From Chitinophaga pinensis (GTDB lineage: Bacteria > Bacteroidota > Bacteroidia > Flavobacteriales > Flavobacteriaceae), in the NCBI GenBank assembly GCA_943324545.2, contig CALPMA020000007.1, positions 1 through 34,102 of the forward strand: 34,102 nt of DNA, read 5' to 3'. Positions 8,286 through 16,132 of the stretch are shown here, piece after piece; position 1 is the first letter of the stretch, and every line of letters begins with the position of its first letter. A program made the position numbers and the translations under genes. The notes beneath the pieces were generated by a model. The model had not been told where the DNA came from. It worked only from the letters and a program-made list of their open reading frames with translations, and made no database searches.

Positions 8286-9107
8286 TTATTTTTTTATTTT
8301 AATAAGGTTCTTTTTTATTTTGAAATAGTATTTTGACAAATAATAAATTTTAAATGTGTTAATAAAATTATTAATATAGTAATATATTCTCGCATCTTGG
8401 TAGGCATTTTTAATTCTAGTTCTTTTATTTTTATCTGAATCTGCATTTACAGTAATTGAATTTTCATGAGCTCTAAATACAGCTAAAGGCTTATTTACAT
8501 ATCCGAAATACTGATAATCAATACAACTCATTAATGAAAATAATATATCTGGTCCTACACCATGATATTGGTTTTTTGAAAATGGAACTTTACCTACGAA
8601 CAATGAATTTAACAAAATCTGCTTTCTAAATACACCAGCACCTGGAGAAGTCAATTTTTTAATATTATAATTAGAAAGCATTTTCGAAGGAAAAATACCT
8701 GAATCCTTTGATAAATTAAACAAAGTTCGACCAAATTTCTTTTCATCATCATGGTAGGCAATTGCATCAGTAAAAACACAACCTACATTCTCGGTAAATA
8801 ATTGCATACATTCTTCAATATAAGTTGGATAAATCCAATCGTCATCATAATTGATATGAATTAAATCATTAGTTGCATGTAAAATTCCATCAAGCCAGCA
8901 AAAATGAACTCCAGAATCTAATTCTCTTCGAATGTAATTAATTTGATCACCATACTTTTTAACAACTTCAGGAGTACTATCAGTACTTCCATGATCGCAA
9001 ACAATAATTTCACAAGGCTGTGTTTGAGCAAGACAAGAATCGATGCACTCTACCAAAAAATCAGCTCTATTGAATGTTGGAATTATTATTGAAACTTTAT
9101 TATTCAT
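8286..9107 (-). CDS. Glycosyltransferase family 2
   Basis: A 273-residue GT2 enzyme. The N-terminus reads VSIIIPTFNRADFLVECIDS, followed by CDHGSTDST near residue 38 and the metal-binding YDDDW at 87-91. A second conserved area (KLTSPGAGVFRKQILL, about residues 151-166) corresponds to the acceptor side. The C-terminus is basic. Its start codon lies inside the end of the upstream SDR gene (8 shared bases), and its stop is 4 bases from the aminotransferase-fold gene, so the three are translationally coupled. It may add the deoxysugar made by its two neighbours; this is only a guess from gene order. Confidence 0.9.
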   Translation of the reverse strand: MNNKVSIIIPTFNRADFLVECIDSCLAQTQPCEIIVCDHGSTDSTPEVVKKYGDQINYIRRELDSGVHFCWLDGILHATNDLIHINYDDDWIYPTYIEECMQLFTENVGCVFTDAIAYHDDEKKFGRTLFNLSKDSGIFPSKMLSNYNIKKLTSPGAGVFRKQILLNSLFVGKVPFSKNQYHGVGPDILFSLMSCIDYQYFGYVNKPLAVFRAHENSITVNADSDKNKRTRIKNAYQDARIYYYINNFINTFKIYYLSKYYFKIKKNLIKIKK

Positions 9108-9891
9108 TTGTTTTTAATAATTTATTTAATAAAGAAATATCGGCATTTAAATGATTTATCTTTTCTGAATCATCTAAATCAAAAATCAAATCTACAGGTG
9201 AAATACTTTTTACAAAATCTATAATTTTAGTTGACTTTCCTGATGCAATATTTACTATTCCAATGTGATTTATTTTGATTAAATCAATTATTAAATCACA
9301 AACGGATTCCGCATTTAAAAAATCACGAGTTGAATTTGCACCAAACAATTTAAAAGGCTTTGATAAATCTTCATTTTTAAACCTATTGAGTAAATTTGGG
9401 TATAAAAATGGTGGATTTTGAGATTCATGATAAAAACTAAAAATTCTACCGATACATAATTTTAGTGCTTTATTTTTGGTAGAATAATCCAGTAATAATA
9501 ATTCCGAAATTCTTTTGGTTAAGCCATAAGAATTAATTGGATTAATAAGATCCGTTTCTTTCAAAGGTTGCGAAGAACTTTCATAGACATGGCTTGTACT
9601 AGCATAAAAAAATCCAATAGGCTTGTTTAATTTACCAATAGCTTTTACTAAATTAATGGTGCCTGAAACATTAACCTCATATGCCTCAGCAATGTTGTTT
9701 TCAACATCAGCAACGGCAACTTTTGAAGCTAAATGAATAATGTAGGAAACATCATCTGATTTTAACCATTCAAAAACAGCATTTTCATTTCGAATATCAT
9801 CATTAAAAATTGAAAAATCTATTTTTTGATTTTCTAATTTTTGACAAATAATTCTTCCCAAAACGCCTTTAGCTCCTGTTATTCCTATCAT
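9100..9891 (-). CDS. NAD-dependent epimerase/dehydratase (extended SDR), candidate 4-keto-deoxysugar reductase
   Basis: A 263-residue extended short-chain dehydrogenase. It shows the Rossmann motif GAKGVLG (G6, G9, G12), the STSHVYE stretch with the catalytic Ser/Thr around residues 98-100, and YGLTK with catalytic Tyr122 and Lys126. At 263 residues it is shorter than UDP-glucose 4-epimerase (about 340) and closer to RfbD/RfbJ-like 4-reductases (about 300). It is the first gene of the minus-strand polysaccharide operon, with a good promoter about 70 bases upstream, and its end overlaps the next GT2 gene. With the ColD-like enzyme two genes on, a role in finishing a dideoxy sugar is plausible; epimerase activity is the alternative. 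Confidence 0.85.
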   Translation of the reverse strand: MIGITGAKGVLGRIICQKLENQKIDFSIFNDDIRNENAVFEWLKSDDVSYIIHLASKVAVADVENNIAEAYEVNVSGTINLVKAIGKLNKPIGFFYASTSHVYESSSQPLKETDLINPINSYGLTKRISELLLLDYSTKNKALKLCIGRIFSFYHESQNPPFLYPNLLNRFKNEDLSKPFKLFGANSTRDFLNAESVCDLIIDLIKINHIGIVNIASGKSTKIIDFVKSISPVDLIFDLDDSEKINHLNADISLLNKLLKTNE

Positions 9892-9962
9892 TATTTTATT
9901 ATTGCTAAGAAATGTTTAAAAACTACAAAGATTAAAATAAAAGTAGTACTTAAATATTGTAG

Positions 9963-9992
9963 CAAATGTAATTTAATTAATAAAAATAACAA
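9963..9992 (-). promoter_or_regulatory. Promoter of the minus-strand polysaccharide operon (TTG-N19-TACATTTG)
   Basis: On the minus strand a TTG (plus-strand CAA at 9990-9992) is followed after 19 bases by TACATTTG (9963-9970), fitting the Bacteroidetes -33/-7 consensus TTTG-N(17-23)-TAnnTTTG. It lies about 70 bases upstream of the SDR start at 9891. No other motif of equal quality was seen between genes down to 3668, so it is the likely main promoter of all seven genes. Confidence 0.6.
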
Positions 9993-10012
9993 TACGATTC
10001 AATCAAAAAAGG

Positions 10013-10045
10013 TTGGGTTTCTATAGGAATTTAGTAATATATTTG
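10013..10045 (+). promoter_or_regulatory. Promoter of tsaC (TTG-N22-TATATTTG)
   Basis: TTG at 10013-10015 and TATATTTG at 10038-10045 are separated by 22 bases, a match to the Bacteroidetes housekeeping promoter. The ATG of tsaC follows 16 bases after the -7 box, so the 5' leader would be only about 10 bases. Confidence 0.6.
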
Positions 10046-10061
10046 CTGAAATTTTCAAAGA

Positions 10062-10634
10062 ATGAATTTAGATATTAACCAAGAAGTTCATAAAGCGTTC
10101 GAAATTATTAAAGAAGGCGGAATAATTCTTTACCCAACAGATACTGTTTGGGGAATCGGTTGTGACGCCACAAATCCTGAAGCTGTTGCTAAAATATACC
10201 AATTAAAACAAAGGGAAGAAAAGAAAAGCATGATCGTTTTGATGAATGGAGAAAAAATGATTTATAATGTTTTTAAAGAGGTCCCAGAAGTAGCTTGGCA
10301 AATTATTGATTTGTCGGAAAAGCCAACAACAATTATTTTGGATCAGCCTAGAAATGTAGCTGCAAATTTAATTGCTTCTGATAATACATTAGGAATTCGA
10401 TTGGTAAAAGAGCCTTTTTGCTTCAAACTAATGGAGAAAATGAAAAAACCATTAGTTTCAACTTCGGCAAATATTTCTGGTCAACCCACCCCTATTGCAT
10501 TCAAAGATATTAGCCAAGACATTATTAAAGGTGTGGACTATGTTGTAAATTTGCACCAAGATAAAATTGCTGGAAAACCGTCAACAATAATAAAATTGAC
10601 CAATGATTCTCAAGTTAAAGTGATTAGAAAATAA
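10062..10634 (+). CDS. tsaC: L-threonylcarbamoyladenylate synthase
   Basis: A 190-residue YrdC-fold protein. It has ILYPTDTVWGIGCDA at residues 22-36, the basic K-Q-R-E-E-K-K loop at 49-55 that handles ATP, GIRLV at 111-115, and STSANISGQPTP at 133-144, all in YrdC/Sua5 order. The enzyme makes threonylcarbamoyl-AMP from Thr, bicarbonate and ATP, the first step of t6A37 modification of ANN-decoding tRNAs. The length matches TsaC; the extra C-terminal Sua5 domain is absent. It is the first gene after a divergent promoter region and is followed 16 bases later by the CCA-adding enzyme gene, giving a two-gene tRNA-maturation unit. The confidence is high from motif content. Confidence 0.93.
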   Translation: MNLDINQEVHKAFEIIKEGGIILYPTDTVWGIGCDATNPEAVAKIYQLKQREEKKSMIVLMNGEKMIYNVFKEVPEVAWQIIDLSEKPTTIILDQPRNVAANLIASDNTLGIRLVKEPFCFKLMEKMKKPLVSTSANISGQPTPIAFKDISQDIIKGVDYVVNLHQDKIAGKPSTIIKLTNDSQVKVIRK

Positions 10635-10650
10635 AAAATAATTTGAAAAT

Positions 10651-12072
10651 TTGAATTACAAATCAGCCATAAATAACAAAATATTCGAAGTGATTTCTAA
10701 AGCTTCAGAAGAACTAAACATCGAAAGCTATGTTATAGGCGGGTTCGTGCGTGATTATTTATTAGGAAGAGAATTTAAAAAAGACATCGATATTGTTGCT
10801 ATTGGAAGCGGAATTGAATTGGCGTTAAAAGTCTCAGAAATGCTTCCGAAAAAACCAAAAGTTCAAGTTTTTAAAACCTATGGAACGGCAATGTTGCGCT
10901 TTGAGGATACCGAAATTGAATTTGTAGGCGCTCGTAAAGAATCGTATCATTTTGAAAGTAGAAATCCCGTAGTTGAAAATGGAACTTTAGAAGACGATCA
11001 AAACCGACGTGATTTCACCATCAATGCACTTGCAATTTCTTTAAATAAAAAGAACTTTGGTGATTTATTAGATCCCTTTAACGGATTGGAAGATTTGAAA
11101 AATAAAACCATCAAAACTCCACTTGATCCTAATATTACCTTTTCTGATGATCCGTTACGAATGCTAAGAGGAATTCGATTTGCAAATCAGTTAAAATTTA
11201 AAATCGAAGAGAATTCTTTGCAATCCATTTCTAAAAATAAGGATCGAATAAATATTATTACAGGGGAACGAATTGTTGAAGAATTAAACAAAATTCTATC
11301 TACAGACCAACCATCAATTGGATTTCTTTTATTATATAAAACAGGCCTTTTAGATATTATATTACCTGAATTAACTGCTTTAAACCAAGTAGAAGAAATA
11401 GAAGGGCAATCGCATAAAAACAACTTTTATCACACATTAGAAGTGGTAGATAATATTTGCCCAAATACCGATGATGTTTGGCTTCGCTGGTCGGCATTAT
11501 TACACGATATAGGCAAAGCTCCAACTAAAAAATTCAATAAAAAACAAGGATGGACTTTTCATGGACATGAATTTTTAGGTGGTAAAATGGCAAAAAAAAT
11601 CTTTGAGCGCCTTCATATGCCTTTAAATCACAAAATGAAATTTGTACAAAAAATGGTAATGATGAGTTCGCGGCCAATCGTACTTTCAGAAGATATGGTT
11701 ACCGATTCGGCTGTTCGAAGGTTGATTTTTGATGCAGGTGAAGATGTTGATGATTTAATGACTTTATGTGAAGCAGATATTACCACAAAAAACCCAAAGA
11801 AATTCAAGAAATACCATAACAATTTTGAAATTGTTCGTAAGAAGATCGTTGAAGTGGAAGAGCGTGACCATGTTAGAAATTTTCAACCACCAATTAGTGG
11901 CGAAGAAATTATGACTTTATTCAATTTAAAGCCCTCACGTGAAATTGGAGTATTGAAAGAAGCTATAAAAGAAGCTATTTTAGAAGGTGAAATTGCAAAT
12001 GAATATAATGAAGCCTATGAATTTATGTTAAAAAAAGCAGCGAAATTGGGATTAAAAAAACTAGAAAAATAA
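10651..12072 (+). CDS. cca: CCA tRNA nucleotidyltransferase with HD domain
   Basis: A 473-residue class II nucleotidyltransferase. The head domain has [11 protein letters not shown] (30-40) and the metal-binding DID (46-48); [10 protein letters not shown] follows in the NTP-binding region, then a [12 protein letters not shown] motif, and [11 protein letters not shown] in the neck. An HD phosphohydrolase-type segment ([10 protein letters not shown], near residue 283) and a FHGHEFLGG stretch come later, as in bacterial CCA enzymes with an HD domain. It builds or repairs the CCA end of tRNAs. A TTG start is used: an in-frame stop lies 12 bases upstream and the next Met is far inside the conserved domain. 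Its stop overlaps the ctaA start by one base. Confidence 0.92.
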   Translation: MNYKSAINNKIFEVISKASEELNIESYVIGGFVRDYLLGREFKKDIDIVAIGSGIELALKVSEMLPKKPKVQVFKTYGTAMLRFEDTEIEFVGARKESYHFESRNPVVENGTLEDDQNRRDFTINALAISLNKKNFGDLLDPFNGLEDLKNKTIKTPLDPNITFSDDPLRMLRGIRFANQLKFKIEENSLQSISKNKDRINIITGERIVEELNKILSTDQPSIGFLLLYKTGLLDIILPELTALNQVEEIEGQSHKNNFYHTLEVVDNICPNTDDVWLRWSALLHDIGKAPTKKFNKKQGWTFHGHEFLGGKMAKKIFERLHMPLNHKMKFVQKMVMMSSRPIVLSEDMVTDSAVRRLIFDAGEDVDDLMTLCEADITTKNPKKFKKYHNNFEIVRKKIVEVEERDHVRNFQPPISGEEIMTLFNLKPSREIGVLKEAIKEAILEGEIANEYNEAYEFMLKKAAKLGLKKLEK

Positions 12073-13088
12073 TGAGAAAATATTTTCTTCCTTGGACAAA
12101 AACAGCCTTAGTTTTAGTTTATTTAGTTATAGTTGCTGGCGCCTTAGTTAGAATGACTGGTTCCGGAATGGGCTGTCCTGATTGGCCAAAATGCTTTGGA
12201 TACTATATTCCTCCAACTGAAGAAAAAGAATTGTTGTATACTCCCGGAAAAGAATATTCAAAAGGACAAGTTATAATAAAAGATCAAATGCTTTTAGTTG
12301 CTAAAGATCACTTTGTAGCTCCCAACCAATTTGAAAGTCCGTATTGGGAAAAATACACCAAACATGATTATGCTATTTTCAATCCATTGCACACTTGGAT
12401 AGAATATATTAACCGATTAATTGGGGCTTTAGCAGGATTAGCATGTGTTTTTGCTTTATTTTTCTCCTTTGGATATTGGAAAAAAAATAAAAAATTGATT
12501 TTTCTAAGTTTACTGATTTGTTTCTTAATGGGATTCCAAGCATGGCTTGGGAAAACAGTAGTTGATTCGGTATTAAATCCATATAAAATAACTACTCACA
12601 TGCTTACTGCTTTACTTATTGTTGCAGTACAGTTGTTTGTAGTTTATTCTGTTCAAGAAAAACAAAAGACAAAAACTTTCAACTCTGAATTCAGATGGGT
12701 AGTAGTTGCAGCGCTCGGTTTAACTATTATACAAATCATACTTGGAACCCAAGTTAGAGAATCGGTTGATAAAATTGTAGAGACAGGCTTACCGAAGGAA
12801 GTTTGGCTGCAAAATCCTAAAGGAGGTTTTTATATGCACCGAAGTTTTTCTATTATTGTTCTTTTTACCAACCTATTTTTGTTTTGGAGAAACAGAGAAC
12901 TAAAACTAGGTTTTAATAAAATTAATTGGGTAATTGCTTTACTTTGTATTGAAGTTCTATCGGGTATTACGATGTTATATTTCAATTTTCCGTTTGGATC
13001 TCAAACTTTACATATAGTAATTGCTACCCTTTTATTTGGTTTACAATTCTATCTATTATTAGAAAACAATAAAAAAAATACTAAATAA
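12072..13088 (+). CDS. ctaA: COX15/CtaA family heme A synthase
   Basis: A 338-residue polytopic membrane protein. The first helix ends in LVRMTGSGMGCPDWPKCFG (about residues 25-43), the signature of Bacteroidetes heme A synthases, with Cys35 and Cys41 as the extracytoplasmic Cys pair. A long loop with the HTWIEYINRLIG motif follows, and a matching second half has MHRSFSIIVLFTNLF and LHIVIATLLFG, giving the internal twofold repeat and the His ligands for heme. It oxidises heme O to heme A for cytochrome c oxidase. It overlaps cca by one base (TAATG), an operon arrangement without an obvious functional link, and is followed by a CDP-alcohol phosphatidyltransferase 44 bases on. Confidence 0.92.
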   Translation: MRKYFLPWTKTALVLVYLVIVAGALVRMTGSGMGCPDWPKCFGYYIPPTEEKELLYTPGKEYSKGQVIIKDQMLLVAKDHFVAPNQFESPYWEKYTKHDYAIFNPLHTWIEYINRLIGALAGLACVFALFFSFGYWKKNKKLIFLSLLICFLMGFQAWLGKTVVDSVLNPYKITTHMLTALLIVAVQLFVVYSVQEKQKTKTFNSEFRWVVVAALGLTIIQIILGTQVRESVDKIVETGLPKEVWLQNPKGGFYMHRSFSIIVLFTNLFLFWRNRELKLGFNKINWVIALLCIEVLSGITMLYFNFPFGSQTLHIVIATLLFGLQFYLLLENNKKNTK

Positions 13089-13132
13089 TACCCAGACTAT
13101 ATTGTCGCATTTCTTAGATTACATTATTTTAA

Positions 13133-13906
13133 ATGTCTAAACTATTAAAAAAAGATGAATTCTTAGATTTATCAGATTATGGAAGGCCGATTGGAAAAAT
13201 AATTGCCAACCAACTTAAAGACACTCGCTTTACACCTATTCATGTAACACTTTTGTTTGGCCTTTCAGGACTAATTTCAATAGTTTGTATACTGGAAAAT
13301 CATTATTTTTGGGCAGCATTTTTCATTGTATTAAAATCGGCGATAGATGCCGCAGATGGAGAATTGGCTCGCTTGAAAAACACTCCTTCCTATGTGGGAA
13401 GATACCTCGATAGTGTTTTTGATATTGTCTTAAATTTCTTGATTTTAATGACCATTTGTTACGTATCAAAAACAACCATTTGGTTTACTCTTTTGGCATT
13501 TATTGGCGTTCAATTGCAAGGTACTTTATACAATTATTACTATGTTATTTTGAGAAACAAATCGGTAGGTGGAGATACCACAAGTAAAATATTTGAATAC
13601 AAATCGCCTCGAGCGTTACCCGGAGAAACTCAAAAATCCGTAGATATTTTGTTTAAAATTTACACCTTGGTTTATGGAACTTTTGACAAGATAATTCACT
13701 TTTTAGATCCGGAAGCTTACAAAGTAAAAACGTTTCCAAATTGGTTTATGACGTTGCTATCCATTTACGGATTGGGATTTCAATTGCTAATAATTGCGAT
13801 TATGTTACCGATGAATTTGATTGAATTTATCGTTCCTTTTTTTATAGTTTATACCTTATTTATTTTTGTAATAATCGGAATTAGAAAAAGACTTTTTAAG
13901 GCTTAA
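13133..13906 (+). CDS. CDP-alcohol phosphatidyltransferase family membrane protein
   Basis: A 257-residue membrane protein with the complete catalytic signature D-x2-D-G-x2-A-R-x8-G-x3-D-x3-D at residues 72-97 (D72, D75, G76, A79, R80, G89, D93, D97). Hydrophobic helices flank it on both sides, and two further strong hydrophobic segments occur near the C-terminus. Such enzymes exchange CMP of CDP-diacylglycerol, or of another CDP-alcohol, for an alcohol acceptor. The substrate cannot be told, because the family includes phosphatidylserine, phosphatidylinositol and cardiolipin-type synthases. It begins 44 bases after ctaA; I saw no clear TAnnTTTG motif in that gap, so read-through from ctaA is possible. 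Confidence 0.88.
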   Translation: MSKLLKKDEFLDLSDYGRPIGKIIANQLKDTRFTPIHVTLLFGLSGLISIVCILENHYFWAAFFIVLKSAIDAADGELARLKNTPSYVGRYLDSVFDIVLNFLILMTICYVSKTTIWFTLLAFIGVQLQGTLYNYYYVILRNKSVGGDTTSKIFEYKSPRALPGETQKSVDILFKIYTLVYGTFDKIIHFLDPEAYKVKTFPNWFMTLLSIYGLGFQLLIIAIMLPMNLIEFIVPFFIVYTLFIFVIIGIRKRLFKA

Positions 13907-14150
13907 AACCACCATAGAATAAATCGATAGTAAATAATTAAAAATTTGTTTTTCAGTACTTTAAAATAAATTACTTAAATTATAAATAAAAGTAACTTTA
14001 ACCCAATCCCATTTTTAAAATCAATTGTTTTTTCATAAATCAAAAGGATAATTGTACTTAAAAAATTGAAAAAAATAAAATAAAAGTTCAATTAAAATAA
14101 TTAATTTAAATAAAAGTTTCTATGATTTCAATTGTAAAATAGTATTTTTT
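13907..14150 (+). other. Very AT-rich gene-free spacer before the structured RNA candidate
   Basis: No coding frame with a credible product, terminator stem or promoter of good quality was seen here. The 10-mer AAATAAAAGT appears three times in the same orientation (starting 13984, 14078 and 14108), which may be chance in such AT-rich DNA. The spacer is followed by a structured element, a promoter motif and the 14321 gene. Confidence 0.5.
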
Positions 14151-14236
14151 TAGCCCGGATAGAAGGGAAAAACCCGCTTAATTTTGCGTAAGTAAAAATA
14201 AAGCGGATTTGGAATGATAGCCGGAATAGCTCCTGA
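14151..14236 (+). ncRNA. Structured RNA candidate, copy A (AGCCC-GATAG ... GCTCCT element)
   Basis: The element starts AGCCCGGATAG and ends ATAGCCGGAATAGCTCCTGA. The two ends can pair (AGC-CCGG with CCGG-(AATA)-GCT), and an inner perfect stem joins CCGCTT (14174-14179) to AAGCGG (14201-14206), topped by an ATTTT/AAAAAT hairpin. The same 5' and 3' blocks recur at 26028-26120, in the same orientation and also just upstream of a promoter. From memory such elements are frequent between genes of Flavobacteriia and may be the Rfam Flavo-1 family; that identity is unverified. Confidence 0.5.
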
Positions 14237-14290
14237 AAAAAATCTTATTAACAAAACGGAAATGGGAAATAGAAATCTGAAATTTAATTT

Positions 14291-14298
14291 TAACTTTG
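14291..14298 (+). promoter_or_regulatory. Candidate -7 element (TAACTTTG)
   Basis: TAACTTTG fits TAnnTTTG and lies 22 bases before the ATG at 14321. No TTG box is seen at ideal spacing. It lies 55 bases downstream of structured element A, so the element would not be in this transcript's leader. Confidence 0.5.
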
Positions 14299-14320
14299 TT
14301 GCTTTACAAAAATTAAGAAT

Positions 14321-14857
14321 ATGGTTTATAAATTTAGAGTAATTCTAGACGCTGAGGAAGATATTTTTAGAGATATTGCAATCCTTTCTGAAGATACTTT
14401 GGAAGATTTACACAATGCGATTTTTAATTCGTTTGGTTTTGACGGAATGGAAGTGGCTTCGTTTTACACTTGTGATGATACTTGGAATCAGGAGGATGAA
14501 ATTCCAATGTTTGATTCTGGGGATGTTCCTGGCGAACAAAAAACAATGAGCGATTATCAGTTGCAAGATTTATTTGATAAGCAGAATACGAAAATTATAT
14601 ACGTTTACGATTTTATCAATATGTGGACCTTCTTAGTGGAATTGGCTGCTATAGAAGACCAGATTCCTGGTAACATTTACCCTGAAACTATTTTTTCTCA
14701 CGGTGAAATGCCTGATGAAGCGATTGAAAAGAACTTTGAAGCCGACATGCACGATGACATTTATGGTGAATTTGAAGATGATTTGGACGAAGACGATCTA
14801 GATATGTTCAGCGGAGATGATAGTTTTGAAGAATACGGATCAGAGGAGAATTGGTAG
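14321..14857 (+). CDS. pRiA4b ORF-3-like (IS1096 passenger-like) domain protein
   Basis: A 178-residue protein whose N-terminal half (VYKFRVILDAEEDIFRDIAI, then TLEDLHNAIFNSFGFD) matches the plasmid pRiA4b ORF-3-like fold, a small alpha/beta domain. In the middle, KIIYVYDFINMWTFLVELAA corresponds to the Y-x-Y-D-F-x-x-x-W core of the family. The last 50 residues are extremely acidic (runs such as FEDDLDEDDLDMF), unusual for a Flavobacterium cytosolic protein and possibly DNA-mimic or protein-binding. The family name refers to an insertion-sequence passenger, but no transposase or inverted repeats are nearby, so it is not evidence of a mobile element. The function of the domain is unknown. Confidence 0.8.
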   Translation: MVYKFRVILDAEEDIFRDIAILSEDTLEDLHNAIFNSFGFDGMEVASFYTCDDTWNQEDEIPMFDSGDVPGEQKTMSDYQLQDLFDKQNTKIIYVYDFINMWTFLVELAAIEDQIPGNIYPETIFSHGEMPDEAIEKNFEADMHDDIYGEFEDDLDEDDLDMFSGDDSFEEYGSEENW

Positions 14858-14911
14858 GGTCGTTTTTCAAAGGAAGAAACAATCTACTATTTCACTTTAA
14901 AAATTTTATAT

Positions 14912-14934
14912 GCCTTTGAGCCTTTGAGGCTTTT
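14912..14934 (+). terminator. Weak hairpin, possible terminator
   Basis: AGCC (14919-14922) can pair with GGCT (14928-14931) ahead of a short T run; a GCCT/AGGC pairing is an alternative. The segment also contains the direct repeat CTTTGAG twice. With a stem of only 4 base pairs this is weak. Confidence 0.25.
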
Positions 14935-14957
14935 ATACTAAAACCCTAAAAAAATAA

Positions 14958-16016
14958 ATGCTAAACTTATATAATACCCACATCGAAACCTTGTCAATTC
15001 ACAGAGTTGGCAATAAAAGTAGAAACGAATCTCAATTTTTATCTGGACAACCTTTTAATCTTACCGACGAAATTGTACCGCTGATGAAAGAATATTTCTT
15101 CCGCCCTTTTAGAGAAAAGGAAGAGAATTATTTCCAATTTGCTCATGAGGTGGATTTGGATTACAATGAAATGTTCCAATTTGCTTCGGAAGTTTTTGCA
15201 AACCCAAGTAGTCTTCACGACGTTTCTAAGAAAATTACCAATCATTTATTTGAGCAATCGAATCATCCGCACATTAAAAATGGAGAAGTTTATGTTACGT
15301 ACTTAACTAATGTAAACATTGATAATAATGTGGTGGACGCAATTGGAGTTTTTAAAAGTGAAGTTCAAACAGATTTTTTACAATTCGAAGAAAAAGGAAC
15401 TACACTTGAAATGATTTTGCAACAAGGAATTAACCTCAGCAAGTTAGACAAAGGGTGCTTAATTTTTAATTATAAAAAAGAGGAAGGCTACAAGATATTG
15501 TCTATAGACAGTAATCGTTACGATGCAAGATATTGGCTAGAACATTTCCTATCTGTTGATGCTTTTCAAGATGAAAATTTTATCACTAAGAAATATTTGA
15601 AATTCTGTCAAGGATTTGCAAAAGACGTTGTTTTTCCAGCTGAAGATAAAAAGCAAGAAGTGATGTTCATGAATCGTTCGGTGAATTATTTTGCAAAAAA
15701 TGATCAATTTGAAGAAAGTAATTTCTTAAATGAAGTAATTGAAAATCCCAATTTAATTCCTGAATTTAGAAGTTACAAGGTAGATAAAGGGGAAAAATAC
15801 AGTATTGAAGATGTGACTACTTTTCCGATAGCAAATTCAGCCGTATCGGATGCACGAAAATCGATAAAAAATGTAATTAATTTAGATACTCACATTCAAA
15901 TTAAAATGGATTTTATTAATCCTGAAAGTGCGGAGAAATTTGTTGAAAAAGGCTGGGATGAAGAAAAACAAATGTATTATTACTTAGTTTATTTCAATAA
16001 AGAACAAAAAAGCTAG
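14958..16016 (+). CDS. Nucleoid-associated protein, NdpA/YejK family
   Basis: A 352-residue protein. The family pattern is visible from the N-terminus (HIETLSIHRVGNKSRNE) through VYVTYLTNVNIDNNVVDAIGVFKSE near residues 110-138, which corresponds to the YejK core with its V-x-A-I-G-I-F-K strand, to LDKGCLIFNYKKEEGY and the conserved RYDARYWLEHFLSV segment around 190. E. coli YejK (about 335 residues) is nucleoid-associated and has been reported to interact with topoisomerase IV; whether this protein does the same is unknown. It follows the acidic pRiA4b-like gene by 100 bases and ends just before a strong terminator, so the two genes probably share a transcript. Confidence 0.88.
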   Translation: MLNLYNTHIETLSIHRVGNKSRNESQFLSGQPFNLTDEIVPLMKEYFFRPFREKEENYFQFAHEVDLDYNEMFQFASEVFANPSSLHDVSKKITNHLFEQSNHPHIKNGEVYVTYLTNVNIDNNVVDAIGVFKSEVQTDFLQFEEKGTTLEMILQQGINLSKLDKGCLIFNYKKEEGYKILSIDSNRYDARYWLEHFLSVDAFQDENFITKKYLKFCQGFAKDVVFPAEDKKQEVMFMNRSVNYFAKNDQFEESNFLNEVIENPNLIPEFRSYKVDKGEKYSIEDVTTFPIANSAVSDARKSIKNVINLDTHIQIKMDFINPESAEKFVEKGWDEEKQMYYYLVYFNKEQKS

Positions 16017-16036
16017 ATTACTAAAAATATTTAATG

Positions 16037-16065
16037 ATCCCTTATTTTGTATAAGGGATTTTTTT
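16037..16065 (+). terminator. Strong intrinsic terminator after the nucleoid-associated protein gene
   Basis: ATCCCTTAT (16037-16045) pairs perfectly with ATAAGGGAT (16051-16059) around a 5-base loop, followed by seven T. It lies 21 bases after the preceding stop codon and separates that transcript from the ABC transporter genes. Confidence 0.85.
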
Positions 16066-16132
16066 GTTAAAAATTATTGTTTTTGTAACATTTAAAAACA
16101 ATAAACGTCTTACATTTATAAAAAAATAAAAT

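Noticed and set aside
9841..10026. Small plus-strand open frame across the divergent promoter region
   Set aside because: It begins inside the SDR gene on the other strand, runs through both promoters, and its product has no recognisable feature.
13984..14117. Three copies of AAATAAAAGT as an operator array
   Set aside because: The spacing is irregular (94 and 30 bases) and the sequence is low in complexity, so chance is likely in DNA this AT-rich.
14321..14857. Insertion-sequence remnant suggested by the IS1096-passenger family name
   Set aside because: No transposase, terminal inverted repeats or target duplication were seen around the gene; the domain is common in ordinary chromosomal genes.
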